A stretch of 64,000 nt of DNA from NCBI GenBank assembly GCA_014529385.2, contig CM043953.1:86636342-86700341 (forward strand). Direction: 5' to 3'. Below the pieces are notes generated by a model. It searched no databases and was not told the DNA's origin. It worked only from the letters and a program-made list of their open reading frames with translations. The first letter of the stretch is position 1; each line of letters starts with the position of its first letter. Both the position numbers and the translations under genes were made by a program. The DNA is from Adiantum capillus-veneris (Eukaryota > Streptophyta > Polypodiopsida > Polypodiales > Pteridaceae). Shown one piece after another: positions 12,760-24,707 of this stretch.

Positions 12760-15500
12760 GTTTTCTGGACCTGCCCCTTCACCACCTCAAGCTCTTCATT
12801 TGTAGGCCCAAATATTGCACCTTGAATATCCTTCTTCTGCTACCCAAACTAGATCCTTCTAGAGACTTTCTTGGCCTATAAACCGCATCAGCCATACATA
12901 TTTGCTGCTACATGTCTGCCCATGATCTTTATAGCTGCTCTAGCCCTTTGCCATGCTTCTGCTAGTGTGCACATACTTGCCCATGCCATCTTCTATGGTC
13001 AAACAACTTTGGTTGCACCACCGTATAGAATTCCTCCTTGAAGGTCTACATGTAGTGAGTGGTCAAGAACATGATCCTTGATAATAGGCAATAAATCACC
13101 TTCATCTTAGGGGTATCGTGCAAATTGAATATTAGACCCTTGTAGCCCTCCAAGAATGAAGTCCATTTGACTTTAGTGGACTCTCTGTTTTTGAATGTGT
13201 TGATGCATGTTGAGAGCATATAGCATATTTTTAGTATCAATTTGCATGCGATATGTGGCTTCCCTCGAACTAGGTTGATAATTTTCTTTATGGCCTTTCT
13301 CATGTAGGCGAATGAAGGTGTGGTTCTAGAAACAGTGAGTAATTCAACCATGTGGGGTGAGATGCAACAACTGCTCAAAATCAACCCACCTTCTTCTTTG
13401 GATGATTGTTTGGTCAGTTTGAATGTGGGTGGGAGCAAATAAATTTATTGTAATTGCTTGCTTGTTCTCCCCCATAAATTTTTCATTCCATTCAAGCCAT
13501 GCCTCTTTAATTTGTTCAATGGTCCATTCTGAAAGATATGAATCTTTATAGCTTTCTTTGACATCTGGAAGAACTAATGGTAGTAGTTATTTCTTCTTTT
13601 CATTGTTAGCCATTTGAGTAGTGGATAATAAAGTTCTCGCTCAAGAACCTCCTCTCGTAGCTATTCTGGAGTGATGTACTTCAATAAATCCAATTTTAAT
13701 AGATGATGCTTGTAGCAGTAGAGGTTCATGGCCACAAATTCCTCACTACCCAATGCTTCTTTGGTAGATGTGAGTACTCTTGAGGCAATTTGTGGGGTTC
13801 AATTGAAATACCCTTATCTACCAGGCCTTCAGACTTTCTATCCTCTTGCTACATGTCCTCTTATGTTTGCTCAAACTCGGGCCCTTTTTCCAAGGACCCT
13901 TTATCTCTGGGTGGGAGGTTCTAAAATTCCTCTAATATTGATAATCTTTTTCTTAACTCCTCTACCTCCTTCATCACATCTGGATGCTTTCCTCCTTTGC
14001 TTTACCTTCCGCTACCATGGCCTTGCTTTTGGTGTGTAGAGCTTCTTCTAAAGTGATTCTTGTTGTTTGAGAAACTTCCAAGGCCTTTTGTAAATCTGTT
14101 ATTTGTTTTTTGTAGATATCCATCTGCTCAAAACTGATTGTTGAGATGAGCAATGGATCTTTTGTGAATGCTTCTAGCTATTGAATTTGATCAGCTATTC
14201 GATCCTTCAACATATCAAGCGAGATCCTTTGATAATGAGCCAATATGCCGATTCCTTGGAACTTTGGTGGGCTTGTTGGTATTTCTTTTCCTTTTGCACC
14301 AAGGAAAGCTTTCTACTTTGCACTATGCCCTCTTGTACCTGCCTGGACATCTTCTCTTTTTTCATACATCTCTTTATATTTTGTCAATTCTCCACTGACA
14401 TGCTCGAGTTGGGAGTTCCTTCAATGGAGATCTTATACTAAGAGAGTGTTGGTTGCAACCAACTCCTTGTTTTTACTCTTGGTTTTTTCCATCTCTTCTT
14501 GTATGCTGACCACCACTAAGATGAGATCCATGTTATTTTCTTCTTCTCTCTCATACTTGAGAGTTATCTGCATGATTTTTTTGTTTAAATCCTCAGCTAG
14601 TTTAGATATTAGTGCTGCTTTGCCCATACTAGACATTGATTTGTTGATTGGCCCTTGATCAATAGCTTGTGTCCTCTCCGTAGCGGATTCAGGGATGGAC
14701 TCCTTTCTCTCACTTTTCTTCATAAGCTTTATTTTTAATGGAGCGGAAGTCTCAATCCTTCCTTTACTCTGGTCTCTCTTCATGTGGAGTCTTTTTAAGA
14801 GAATGTCTAGGCAAGGAGTTTAGTCCTACCCTCTAGTGTTTCCTACACATTTTCTGTATCTTTTGAATTTCATGGTTTATCTATTGTTGTTGGGCTTTTG
14901 ATAAAGTGGGTAGACTAATCCCCCCAAGGTTTTCTTGCACTTTTAGCAAGCCTTCAAGCTAGTTCACTTTGTCTTGTACATGTTATTTATTTTTGAAGTC
15001 CTGTTCTGACTAATTTTCACGAGATTTTCTTGTATTTTGTGCAATCCCTATGATTGATCATCCTCACATATTGTCTGCTCAGGTGTCTTTGGCTCCATGT
15101 TGGGTTCTTTTAAGAACGAACATGGTAATTCTACCACCTTGGGCCTCTTCTTGGTTGTAGCCCGCTGCTAACAAATCTTGGATGGTCCTTTTGGCATGTT
15201 CTTCTTTAGTGAGGGGCCCATATGGAATATTCTACTTCATGCTTTCTAGGGGGTTTTGGCTTATTTGCTTTGACTAAAATCCTACATTGGTGGATGGATA
15301 TTCAATGTTAATTAGGTTTGTAGGTAGAGGGCTTGGTATTTTGGGCTCTTCTTGTTGTGGAATCTTATGTTGCTTCCCTTGCCTTGCATGTTCCTCCTAT
15401 TGGTAAATATGATCCATCATATCTATGACATTGTCAGCATCTATAGCTTCTTCTTCGATAGTGGTCTCAGTAGGTTGTTGTCGGTCTCAGGGGATTCACT
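12760..15500 (-). pseudogene. E3 coiled-coil protein remnant (unknown family, related to E2 33335-36615)
   Basis: Read on the minus strand, broken frames (13046-13438, 14433-14783 and shorter pieces between) make up a lysine/glutamate-rich protein with heptad-like coiled-coil stretches. It lines up in order with the E2 protein at 33335-36615. The best match is the C-terminal part: here LKICYMLSTCI and a downstream FKEEFYTVV, in E2 LYKICRMLLTCI and FEEAFYTGLF. Several stops and frameshifts show decay. I do not recognise the family. Its place in a retroelement suggests a Gag-like structural protein, but that is inference. The 5' side is cut at about 15.59 kb by the truncated gypsy element. Confidence 0.55.
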
Positions 15501-15589
15501 CTAGATGCCACCTACGAGCAAACAACTTTGATAAAATTCCTACATATGACTCATATTAGGAAATATGAGCCCCCTTTCTATGCTTATAC

Positions 15590-18500
15590 GATAATCAATG
15601 AAGAAAACTATCTTACTGAACATGTCTACCATCGTCCATATTCCCGTATTCCCATGGATAGACTTAGGCAATCCAAAGATAAAATCCATGGATACGCTCT
15701 CCCACAGTGAATTAGGGATTGGCAAAGGTTGAAGCAATCCAGGTTGCTTCCCTCTATCAAACTTCGTCTTTTGGCATACCACACATTTAGAAACATACTC
15801 TTGTATGTTTGCTTTCATGGTAGGCCAATAGAAATATGTTTCAATCCCCTTTAGGGTAGACTGAATCCCTCTATGCCCTGCATAAGGAGGAGCATGAGAT
15901 TCATACATTACTTTCTCAGGTAGTGATCTAGTAACGCATAGTCTATTGCCATAGAGAGAATAACCATCTTGTAAAGTAAATGGTTCCTCTTTCTTCCCTA
16001 GTGCAAGGGCTGAAATCACATCTCTAAAATCGGGATCAATAGCATACTTATCTATCATAGAAGATAGATCATTGTGAGTTGCTATGGAAACCACATTCAC
16101 TCTCGGCCGTCTTGAGAGTGCATCGGCTACTTGATTATGCTTGCCAACAATGTGAGCAATATGAAAATGAAATTAAGAAAGAAAGTTTGCCCACATTATT
16201 TGTTTGTCGGAAAGCTTGGTCTGCGTCATGAAGTACTTAAGACTTTGGTGATCCGTTCGCAGAACGAAAGGAGTCCCCAATAAATAGTGCTTCCATGAGT
16301 CTAAGGCATGTAGAACTGCGAGGAGTTCCTTTTCATATATGCCTAGAGCTTGCTCAATAGGGTCAAGCCTTCAACTTTCATAGCCTATGGCGTGCCCTTC
16401 TTGAAGCAAAATAGCTCCAAGGCAATCACCACAAGCATCACATTGGACCTCAAATGGCTTTGAGAGATCCGGTAGTGTAAGCACAGGTTGAGAGATAAGC
16501 TTTTCTTTAAGCTTTTCGAAAGCATTGTTCTCCTTGGCAGACCATGTGTACCTAATTTTTTTCTTTGTTAGGTCATGTAATGGTCTTGCTATTAGTGATA
16601 ACTTTTCTATGAAGCGTCTATAGTATGCACACATACCTATAAAGCTTCTTAATTCATGAGGATTCCTTGGTTTAGGCCATCCTTTTATTACCTCTAACTT
16701 TAATGGATCCATTTGGATGCCATCTTGAGAGATAATATGACCTAAATATTGAATCTCTTGTAAGAAAAATTCACTTTTCTTTTGATTAACCTAAAGTTTA
16801 TTCTCTCTTAGAACTTGAAATATTACCTGCAGGTGTTTCTTGTGTACGTCTAATGAATTCGAGTAGATGATGATATCATCAAAGAACACTCCAATAAAGG
16901 TTCGGTGAGGTCTGAATAGCTTCTCCTTCAAGCGGTTGAATGTGGCTGGTGCATTGGTCAAGCCAAAAGGCATGACAATGTATTCGTAAAGACCAAACGT
17001 AGTGCAAAATGTGGTCTTTACAATGTCTTGATCAACTATCCTTATTTGATGCTAGCCACTTTTTAGGTCAATCCTATTGAAGTAGGTGGACCCTTGTAGC
17101 TTATCAAATAGGTCTTCTACCCGTGGAACGGGAAACCTTTTTTTGATAGTGATCCTATTTAGTGCTCTATAGTCGACACACATACAATATGTGTTGTCTT
17201 TCTTTTGCACTAGTAGCACAGGAGAACAAAATGGAGATGAGCTAGGCCTAACCATGCCCTTCTCGACTAACTCATGCACTTGCCGCATAATCTCCTCTTG
17301 TTGAGCTTGAGAAACTCTATAAGGAGGTTTGTTAGGCAATGAACTTCCTGGAAGAAGTTCAATTGCATGGTCATCATTACCTCGTTTAGGAGGTAGCTCA
17401 CAAGGGATGTCGTCAATAAAGACATCTTGAAACCCCTTGAGAAAATTGGATAACTCTAAGTCCTTTTGATTGTGTATATTTTCTTCTGCTAAAACATTAG
17501 GTTCATTTTGAGAATCTTTAACAAAAATCGTGTACACAAAAATATAGCTCTTTATTGACTTGTTGAAAGCTTGCGTATGTAAAATGGGTATAGTGTTACC
17601 CATTTCCTTAGCATCTATATACATATCTTTTTCCCTGAACTTAAAGAAGATTTTACTTTCAGGGAATTTAACATTGGTATCCATGCGATCAAACCATGGT
17701 GCCCCTAGGATTACATCCTCATGCTTAAGAGGAGAGATAAAGAAGTCCTCTTTTTCCACAAAGCTTTGGACATGGAGCCTCAATTTCTCGATTAAGGGAG
17801 TGATTGAAGCTTCTTGCCCCTTGAAAGCATCGTTTGCGGGTAGGACATCTCCCATCTCGTAGGCTTGTATGCCTAGCTTGGTGGACAACTCTATAGATAT
17901 AAAATTGCGAGTAGAACCAAGGTCAAAGAGAATAAAAGCATCATGTTCTCTTAAATTTTCCCAAGCATGGCATAGAAGAGATCCTTCGTGGTGAATTTTC
18001 TCCTCTGGGATTTTGACCAAGGTAGCTCTAGGAGGTTCATGGCGGTTGTTCTTTTGGGGACAAGCACGGTACACATGCCCTTGCTCGCCACACTTGGAAC
18101 AACGGTTATCCTTGCGATAATGCTCAAGCTCTTCAAGAGAGAGTTTATTTTTGCCTTTGTAAACTCCCTTCTCTTTAGCTTTGTTGGAGTTGCCCTTAGG
18201 AGACTTTTGGACATTGTCCTTCCCCTTAGGCTCATTGGAACCCTTGTTTTCCGTGGGCATAGAATTTCTTTTAGCCCCCGTTTGGAAATTGATTCGAGAG
18301 ACCAGTGTATAACCGCCGATATGGTGTGTGGCCTTTGGGAGTTGACATACTCTGTCATTTCTTCAGTTAAGCCCGCACAAAATTGTTGCTTTTGCTCTCC
18401 AAAATCCAAATTTTTTAAGACAGCGGCTTTGAGTTGTAGGTCCCAAAAGTTGTCTACATATTTGTGAATGGATTCATAGGGAGAGAGCTTCAAGCTTTGC

Positions 18501-19514
18501 CATTCGGTGAGTACTTTTTCTTTGGCATCAGTGGTGGCCAAAAACTGCTTCATAATGGAAGCTCTTAAAGCTTTCCATGTTTGTGGAGCTTCCCCGTTGG
18601 CCCGTAGGCTAGACCACCATTGTCTGGTAGACTTTTGAAAGTGCATAGCTACATGGTGTAGCTTAGAGGACTCCGTGAAGCCCTCATCTCCAAACACCGC
18701 ATTGAATTGTCAGATAAAGGCGAAGACTTTGTCCGTAGCACCAAAAGTGCCATCATAGGTAAGGAAAGAGATGCGCTTCCCACCCTCTTTAAATTTCTTG
18801 AGCTTGGACGACCTCTTCCATGCGGCATAGGATTTCCTATGGCCTCTTCTTTTTTATGGTTCAAAGGTTGCACAATCACTTTCTATGGAGAAGAGGGTGA
18901 TCTCTTTCTCGCCTTTTTCTTTCCTTGATCTTCATTGTCTTCACCGTCACTTTCATAAGAGGAAGAGGATGAAGAAGATGGAGAAGAGGGTTTCCTCTTT
19001 CTCGTCTTTTCTTCTCTTGATTTTTGTCATCCCTCTTTGAAGGATGGTGTGGAGAAGTATGCGATGGTCTTCTCCGTTTTGGAGGTGATGGAGAGCGTTT
19101 AGCCCGCCGTCTTCATGGAGCCATCTCCACCGAGGTGGTGGGAGACTCACTTCTTTCTCGTTCCTTCAGTGGAGGCTCTTGATTTCTCCTTTGAGAAGGA
19201 GATGCGTCATCAAGGAGCAAATTTTTGAGCCCTTCATATGGATCCTCTTCTTCTTCTAGAATCCGAGAGAGACCTCGTTTGGAAGTCTCGCAAGAAGGCT
19301 TCCTAGGTGCTCTCTCATCATGGTGGGGAGCTTGGAGAATCCCATGAGCATGAAGCTACCGTTGCACTTCACTTTGGAGGGATGGATTGCCCATGGCTTA
19401 TTGAAGCCTGGAAACAAGATAGTTAACAAGCATCGAGGCATCATTAGTAGCTTGCTCATTAGCAAAACCAAAGTTATCAACATTAATTTCACTCTCTTTA
19501 CTATTGTTAGCCAT
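15590..19514 (-). pseudogene. Ty3/gypsy gag-pol remnant
   Basis: The likely start is the ATG at 19514-19512 (MANNSKESEINVDNFGF). Gag follows with frameshifts around 18.7-19.3 kb. A CCHC zinc knuckle (CSKCGEQGHVYRAC) lies near 18100. The protease motif reads LFDLGSTRNFIS near 17900, with Leu where active enzymes have Ser or Thr after the catalytic Asp. Reverse transcriptase runs from about 17400 (SPVLLVQKKD, CVDYRALN) to MPFGLTNAPATF at 16973; its active-site box is FFDDII instead of YxDD. RNase H follows at 16371-16712. The integrase zinc-binding part and start of the core (GHRGIQSTLKGI; CVVCQKTK; MDFIFGLP) lie at 15540-16100. Stops between blocks and altered catalytic residues show it is dead. 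The domain order puts it in Ty3/gypsy; no chromodomain can be seen because that end is lost. Confidence 0.88.
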
Positions 19515-19919
19515 TCTAACAACTTTTAGGTGTAAACTTTTTAGGTGTACTTTGGCACTTCAAGCCCTAGTTGCAACTCCTCTTTACCCCTTTAGAAAAG
19601 GGGCTCAAGCTATTGTACCCGTGGCTCAAATACCATTAATTGCAAGGATAGAAGAGAGGGTCGTTCAACATCAAAATAGCATCGGCTCCTGTCAAGCTTC
19701 TAATAGCTCAATAGTGTGGTTAAGTTGTAAGCAAGCCCCGTAGGACTCCACTATTAAGACCATAGCTCTCGACGGTGATGCCCCGTTAACTGCACAAAGG
19801 CAGGTGCATTGCAAGGTTGAAAAATCCCTATTCTACTTACTCACATGCAATTAATAGTACCAACCATTTATAGCTAGCTTGAGGACCTCCCTTCTTGAGC
19901 AAGAAAAGAGAAACCTTGT

Positions 19920-19931
19920 GCTCTGATACCA
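19920..19931 (-). other. Primer-binding site of the gypsy element (initiator tRNA-Met)
   Basis: The minus strand reads TGGTATCAGAGC, complementary to the 3' end of plant initiator tRNA-Met. It sits one base from the LTR end at 19933, which fixes this LTR as the 5' LTR. Confidence 0.9.
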
Positions 19932-19932
19932 A

Positions 19933-22294
19933 TGTAACATTTAATGGTCTAGTAACTTGTGTGTAGCAAAAAATAGCATGAACATAGTGAGCATTTCATT
20001 AGAATAGATTCCTAATGAGAATAACAAGAGTGCTTGGGTGGAGAGAGCAACAAAAAGTATAACACCTAGCTAGATAGCATGAACAATACTTCAAAAGAGA
20101 GAGAGAAAATAAGCAATTGACAACAGTTGAGGACCGGATTTGCATGGAGCTGGTCCCCCCTCCAAAAGGCTTTGTATTATGGTTTCTCCCATCAAGAGAG
20201 ACATTTTACAATACAATCCATTGTGTTCCTTCAATACTAGCTAGTGCAATGAAGATGGAAACTTCATGCACTAAGCAAAACACTTATCAAACACAACATC
20301 AATTCCCTCACGGTCTCAGACCCAAGACCTCACACACCTTTGAAGATGGTGAGAGCTAGCGGGGTATGAGAGTAGATTGAGAGGAAGAAGGAGTATTCTT
20401 ACGAGAAAGATGTACATCTCCTCACATAATCACTCGTATTAGCATAGCTTAGCTTAGTAATTAGCATGGTAGAGGAGATGAGAATGCATTGAATCTTGGA
20501 TCTTGGTTGGATTTGCATCACAAAGCCAAGAGTTTTTGGTGTAGGCCTCCCTTCTCACAAGCTTGGAGTATGTGGTAAGATTTCCATTAAAGCTTGATAA
20601 GGAGAGTGTTAAGTATGGAGCCTGATTTACCCTTGTAATTTTCTGTGGTAAAAGCGCACATTTGTAAGGCCCCCATTATGAGGAGAAGCCAGCGTGCGGG
20701 AAGGAAAATCACTCACCGGAAACCAAAATTTTCACGGCCAAGAATTAGGGGCCTCGGGGGCGGAAGCCCCCGGGACTTTTTTTTCCCCTCGCCGGAATAT
20801 TATGGCCAGATGGCGGCCGGAAAGTGGTCGGACAACAACCGTCGCGGTTGGCCGGTGGCCGGTAGTCAATGGCCGGTGGCCGGTGGTCGGTGGTCGGAAG
20901 TCAATGGCGGGTGGCCGGTGGCCGAATTCAAAAGCGGACTTGTCTTCTCAAGGGCGGCCACACATGGGCGGATTGGAGGGTCCGATTTGGACTTATTCGC
21001 ACGAGGGCGGCTACACATGGCTGCCTCTCATAAGAGAGGGCAGCCCTTTTGGCCTATAAAAGGAGGCCATTTCTACACACATTTCATAGTGTGAAGTTGA
21101 TGCAACAAGGTGAGTGTGAGGTAGTGAGAGTGAAGCAAGGCGGGAGCTCCATTAAGGGTATAATCCCTTTGTAAACTACTTCTTGTTTTGAAGTACTAAA
21201 GCCATTGAGTGGCTGCTTTCCCGTGGACGTAGCCCACATTGGGTGAACCACGTATATCGTGTGTACTCTCTCTCTCTCTCTCTCTCTCTACTCTATAATC
21301 TCGTGTATGTAAATCTGTCTCTCTCCATTAAGTAATCTACTCAATTATCTATTTAGCTACGTCTTATTTCCTAACAGAGAGAGAGTCTTCTTTGCTTCAC
21401 ACATGAGATTGTGTGAGTGTGTGTGTGATAATTCCTTGAGAAAATCAGCCCCCTCTCTCTCTTGGTCGACCCCCCTTCCTAATTGCTCATGCTACAGCCC
21501 TATTGGACCTCCCCAGGCCTCGCCAATGGAAATTAAGCAGCATAAGTGATAGCCTTATGACATGTGTCCCCCTTTCCCCTTTTGTGAGAGCTGTAGGTAA
21601 TTAATAAATGCAATTAAACTCTCATTGGACCTCTTTTCCTCCTGGTCAATAGGAATCAGGCAAGCTATTAGGCTGTTGAATGCTCATTGGTCCCCTTGGG
21701 AGACTGTCCAATAGTCTTCTAGAGAGCTTAATTCCTATTGGTTCTTTTATTAAGTGTTTCTAAATTAATTAGACTAGATTTACTCTAGCCTAATTCTCAT
21801 TGGTCCACCTCCATGGCCATCCAATAGGATTTGAGTACACCTTGTGGGCACCTGGCCTAGGGAGCTGACATGTGTCCCTCTTTCCCCTTGTGTACAAATG
21901 AAGCTTGTGAGTGTGTGTGGGTGTTTCTCTCTCATCCCCTACTTCTTGGGCTCGCCCCCTCCTATGTAGGGACTTGTGAAGACTTTTGACACACACAGAA
22001 AGCATCCAAATTTCCTAAGCTTTGACCTTTGGACAAAACCTTTGAATTTTGGAACCTTAGCATTTTGAAAGTCTTAATAGGCTGAAACTTAGGGTCTGTT
22101 AAGCCCATTGTTGCACATTGATCTTTTGTAGATTGCCGCCCCTTTGGATCCCTATTTTCCCTCTTTTGGATCCCTACTGTGGCTAGCTTAACCAATATTC
22201 TATCTTTTTCTCCCCCCTGGCACTTCCCCATATTTAATGATCATCTTAACATGAGAAAATCATTTAGGATAATTAGATATTGATTATTATGACA
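19933..22294 (-). repeat. 5' LTR of the gypsy element, interrupted by a solo LTR
   Basis: On the minus strand it starts TGTCATAATAATC at 22294 and ends ATGTTACA at 19933. Without the nested 20607-21376 LTR and one copy of its 5-base duplication it is about 1587 bases. It matches the solo LTR at 22903-24505 along its whole length in opposite orientation. The upstream half (about 21480-21850) holds many ATTGG/CCAAT boxes. Confidence 0.87.
20607..21376 (+). repeat. Solo LTR, 770 bp, copia-like, TSD GAGAG
   Basis: It starts TGTTAAGTATGGAG and ends TTTCCTAACA, flanked on both sides by GAGAG (20602-20606, 21377-21381). A TATAAAAGG box lies near 21056. Downstream are a CCCGTGGACGTAGCC block and GAACCACGTATAT, phrases typical of R-U5 ends of plant copia LTRs. 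There is no internal region or second LTR, so it arose by LTR-LTR recombination after inserting into the gypsy LTR. A GC-rich zone at 20800-20940 repeats GGCCGGTGG several times. Confidence 0.88.
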
Positions 22295-22751
22295 CTTCAT
22301 GTATCTCTTCATTCTTAAGGCTGCTTTTCGTACAGACTCTCCTTCCTTCTGCTTGAATTTGTGAGACGGTGTTATAGGCTATTCCTCTTTCAGAGAATTC
22401 CTTTATAAACTCGTCAAACACCTCCTCCATTGACTTGAAATCTCTACATTCAATGGAATCAAACCAAGTGGCGATATCCTCCTCTAGAGTTAGTCCAAAT
22501 CTTGTAAATTCCATGGGAAAGTCTAGGACTTTCTCAACTCTAATAACGTGCACAAATGCTACCACATGATCCCTTGGATCCCTATTTTTGGAATATTTCT
22601 TATTAACCCATTTTTGGACTTGAGATGGTCTAATCCTATGGTCATCCATCAATCTAAGCATAGGATCCCTCAATACTCCTCTATGAGGTCTTTTTGGCGT
22701 AGGATATGGTGTGTGTTCTTCTCCTAGGGGTGCTCTCAATCCATAATTCAT
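22295..22751 (-). pseudogene. Retrotransposon gag fragment (probably part of E3)
   Basis: A 154-codon minus-strand frame (stop within 22287-22289) starts MNYGLRAPLG. It contains a capsid-type region (DPRDHVVAFVHVIR, FGLTLEEDIATWFDSIE, EEVFDEFIKEFSERGIAYN) of the Retrotrans_gag kind, in which a W and a spaced FxxxF pattern are characteristic. Its last codons run into the gypsy LTR edge at 22294, so the original frame was cut there. It lies between two LTR insertions and on the same strand as E3 remnants on both sides, which suggests it belongs to E3. No match was seen in E2. Confidence 0.65.
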
Positions 22752-22902
22752 GGTTGGTCTAGCAAGTGGTCATTCCTCTCCTTGAACCCTTTCTTCACCT
22801 TCTTGTTCTCGTTCTTGTTCTCGATGCGGTGCTTTAGACCTGGTTGGATTTGACGTTCTTGTTCTATTCTTATCTTGGTATTACTGATGGAGTGGTGGTA
22901 TT

Positions 22903-24505
22903 TGTTATAAAATCTAATATCTACCTATTCCAAATGATTTTCTCATACTAAAATGATCATTTAATATGGAAAGATTTAAGAGAACAAGGGTTAGAATATG
23001 GATATGTGCTACTAGACCTATCTCAGTAGGGGGCCAAGAGGAGGGATATCTATCTCTCAATAGGGGTCCAGAAGGAGATGGTCTACCAAAGAGAAAGATG
23101 CACCTAATGGATCTTTAAAAGACCTTAGGTTAAGCTTCATTCAATCCTTCAAAGGTTAGTGTTAAAGTCCTTAGGCCTAGGACCACTAGGTGGGAGCTAC
23201 AACCAATTTTAGGTGCTTGAGGTGCTTTGAGCCCCAAAAGTAAACAAATCCCTACAAAGGAGGGGGCGAGTCCTTTTGCTAGGGGGATGAGAGAGAACAC
23301 ACGCCCACCCTCTCTGGGCTTACCCAAGACAAAGAGGGCATAAAGGATACATGTCAAGCCCCTAGCCATGTTGCCCCCAATTAAGCCTGAATCCTATTGA
23401 ATGGCCTATAAGAAGGACGAATGAGAATTAAGCCCAAGTAAATTGAGCTTTAAAAATTTATAAAAAACTATGATAAGGACCAATAAGAACTAATACCCAT
23501 TGAATTCCTATTGGATAGTCTACCAAAGGGTCCAATGAGAATTAAGCAAACCATGTACAAGCTTAATTCCTATTGGCGAGTTGACTAAGAGAACCAATAA
23601 TATTTTAGCTTCAATTAATTAATGATTTAAGCTCTTTCTCAATAGGGAAAAGTAGGTCACTTGTCACAATGCTACACCCCTTGCCTGCTATGTAGCACAC
23701 CATTGATTGGCTAGGCCCTAGCATGGACCAATGGGGTGCACACAAGAGTTAGGAGAGAGAAGGGTCGACAAAGGAAGGGGAGAAAGGTTCACAAATTCAT
23801 CAAGCAACACACACACTCACACTTTCTTTTGTGTTGAGCAAGAACTCCATCTCCTTCTCCAAGATTGAGAAGTAGAGAGCCTACAACAACACCTCCTGAC
23901 GATGGAATGCAATTCCAAGCAAGAGTCAAGCTTCAATGGCATGCTCATCTTCTCTACCATACTCATTACTATGCTAAGCTAAGATCTAAGAGTAACCTAT
24001 GGTAAGGTGAATATTTCTTTCTCGTATGTTATATCTTCTTCCTCTTCACTTTCCTCACTCCCTGCTAGCTCTTCACCTTTGAAGGTGTTTGAGTTCTTGG
24101 GATTGAGGCTGAGGACAAGCTTATGCTATTTCAAGTAAGTTTAATTGTTGTTTTGGTCATAGTATTGGTGCATGAGGCTTTCCATCTTCATGGAATCAAC
24201 AAGGTCTCAAGGAGCACAAAGAATATAGTGTACCAAGTCTCTCTTTATGGGAGAACATATAATACAAAATCCCTTTGAAGGGGGGACTGGCTCCAAGTAA
24301 ATTTGGTCCTCAACTGTTATCAATTTCTCTAATTCTCTCTCTTTTACAAGTATTGTTCATGCCAAGCTAACTAGGTGTCATGTTATATTGCTATCTTTAA
24401 TCAAGTACTCCCTCTCTACCTTTATTAGGAATTTTCTTAATGAAGTGCTCAGTACTGCCATTTTAATTCCTCTACAATCAATGTTATTAGCTTAATTACG
24501 TTACA
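22903..24505 (+). repeat. Solo LTR (1603 bp) of the gypsy family, TSD GTATT
   Basis: It starts TGTTATAAAATC and ends TTACGTTACA, with GTATT on both sides (22898-22902, 24506-24510). It is homologous over its full length to the interrupted LTR at 19933-22294, in inverted orientation. No primer site follows its right end, so it is a solo LTR. Together the two copies form a large imperfect inverted repeat with arms of 1.6 kb about 600 bases apart. Confidence 0.88.
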
Positions 24506-24707
24506 GTATTAGTGGTGCTTCTAGTCCTGACATGGCTTGATATCCACCCTCTTTTGTGTTTAGTTTTGGTGTTGCAAACTGCTCGAGCCATGCTTGAAAT
24601 GATAGTGGTGTGGTTTGCGACTTTTGAGGGTTGGGCAATGACGATCTATTTGATTGCGATGTGGTGTTGTAATCATTTTAAAAGGGAATTTTATATTTTC
24701 TAGGGGT

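Larger units (their letters stand above)
15590..22294 (-). mobile_element. Truncated Ty3/gypsy retrotransposon with one LTR
   Basis: On the minus strand the order is LTR (22294 down to 19933), primer-binding site (19931-19920), gag, protease, reverse transcriptase, RNase H and integrase, stopping abruptly inside the integrase at about 15590. The rest of integrase and the other LTR are missing, so the element is truncated. Its LTR carries a nested 770-bp solo LTR. It appears to have been inserted into E3, because E3-related coding remnants on the same strand flank it. Confidence 0.85.

Noticed and set aside
20645-21094. 149-codon open frame as a gene
   Set aside because: It lies wholly inside a solo LTR with perfect target duplication and crosses the GGCCGG-repeat zone; no domain is seen.
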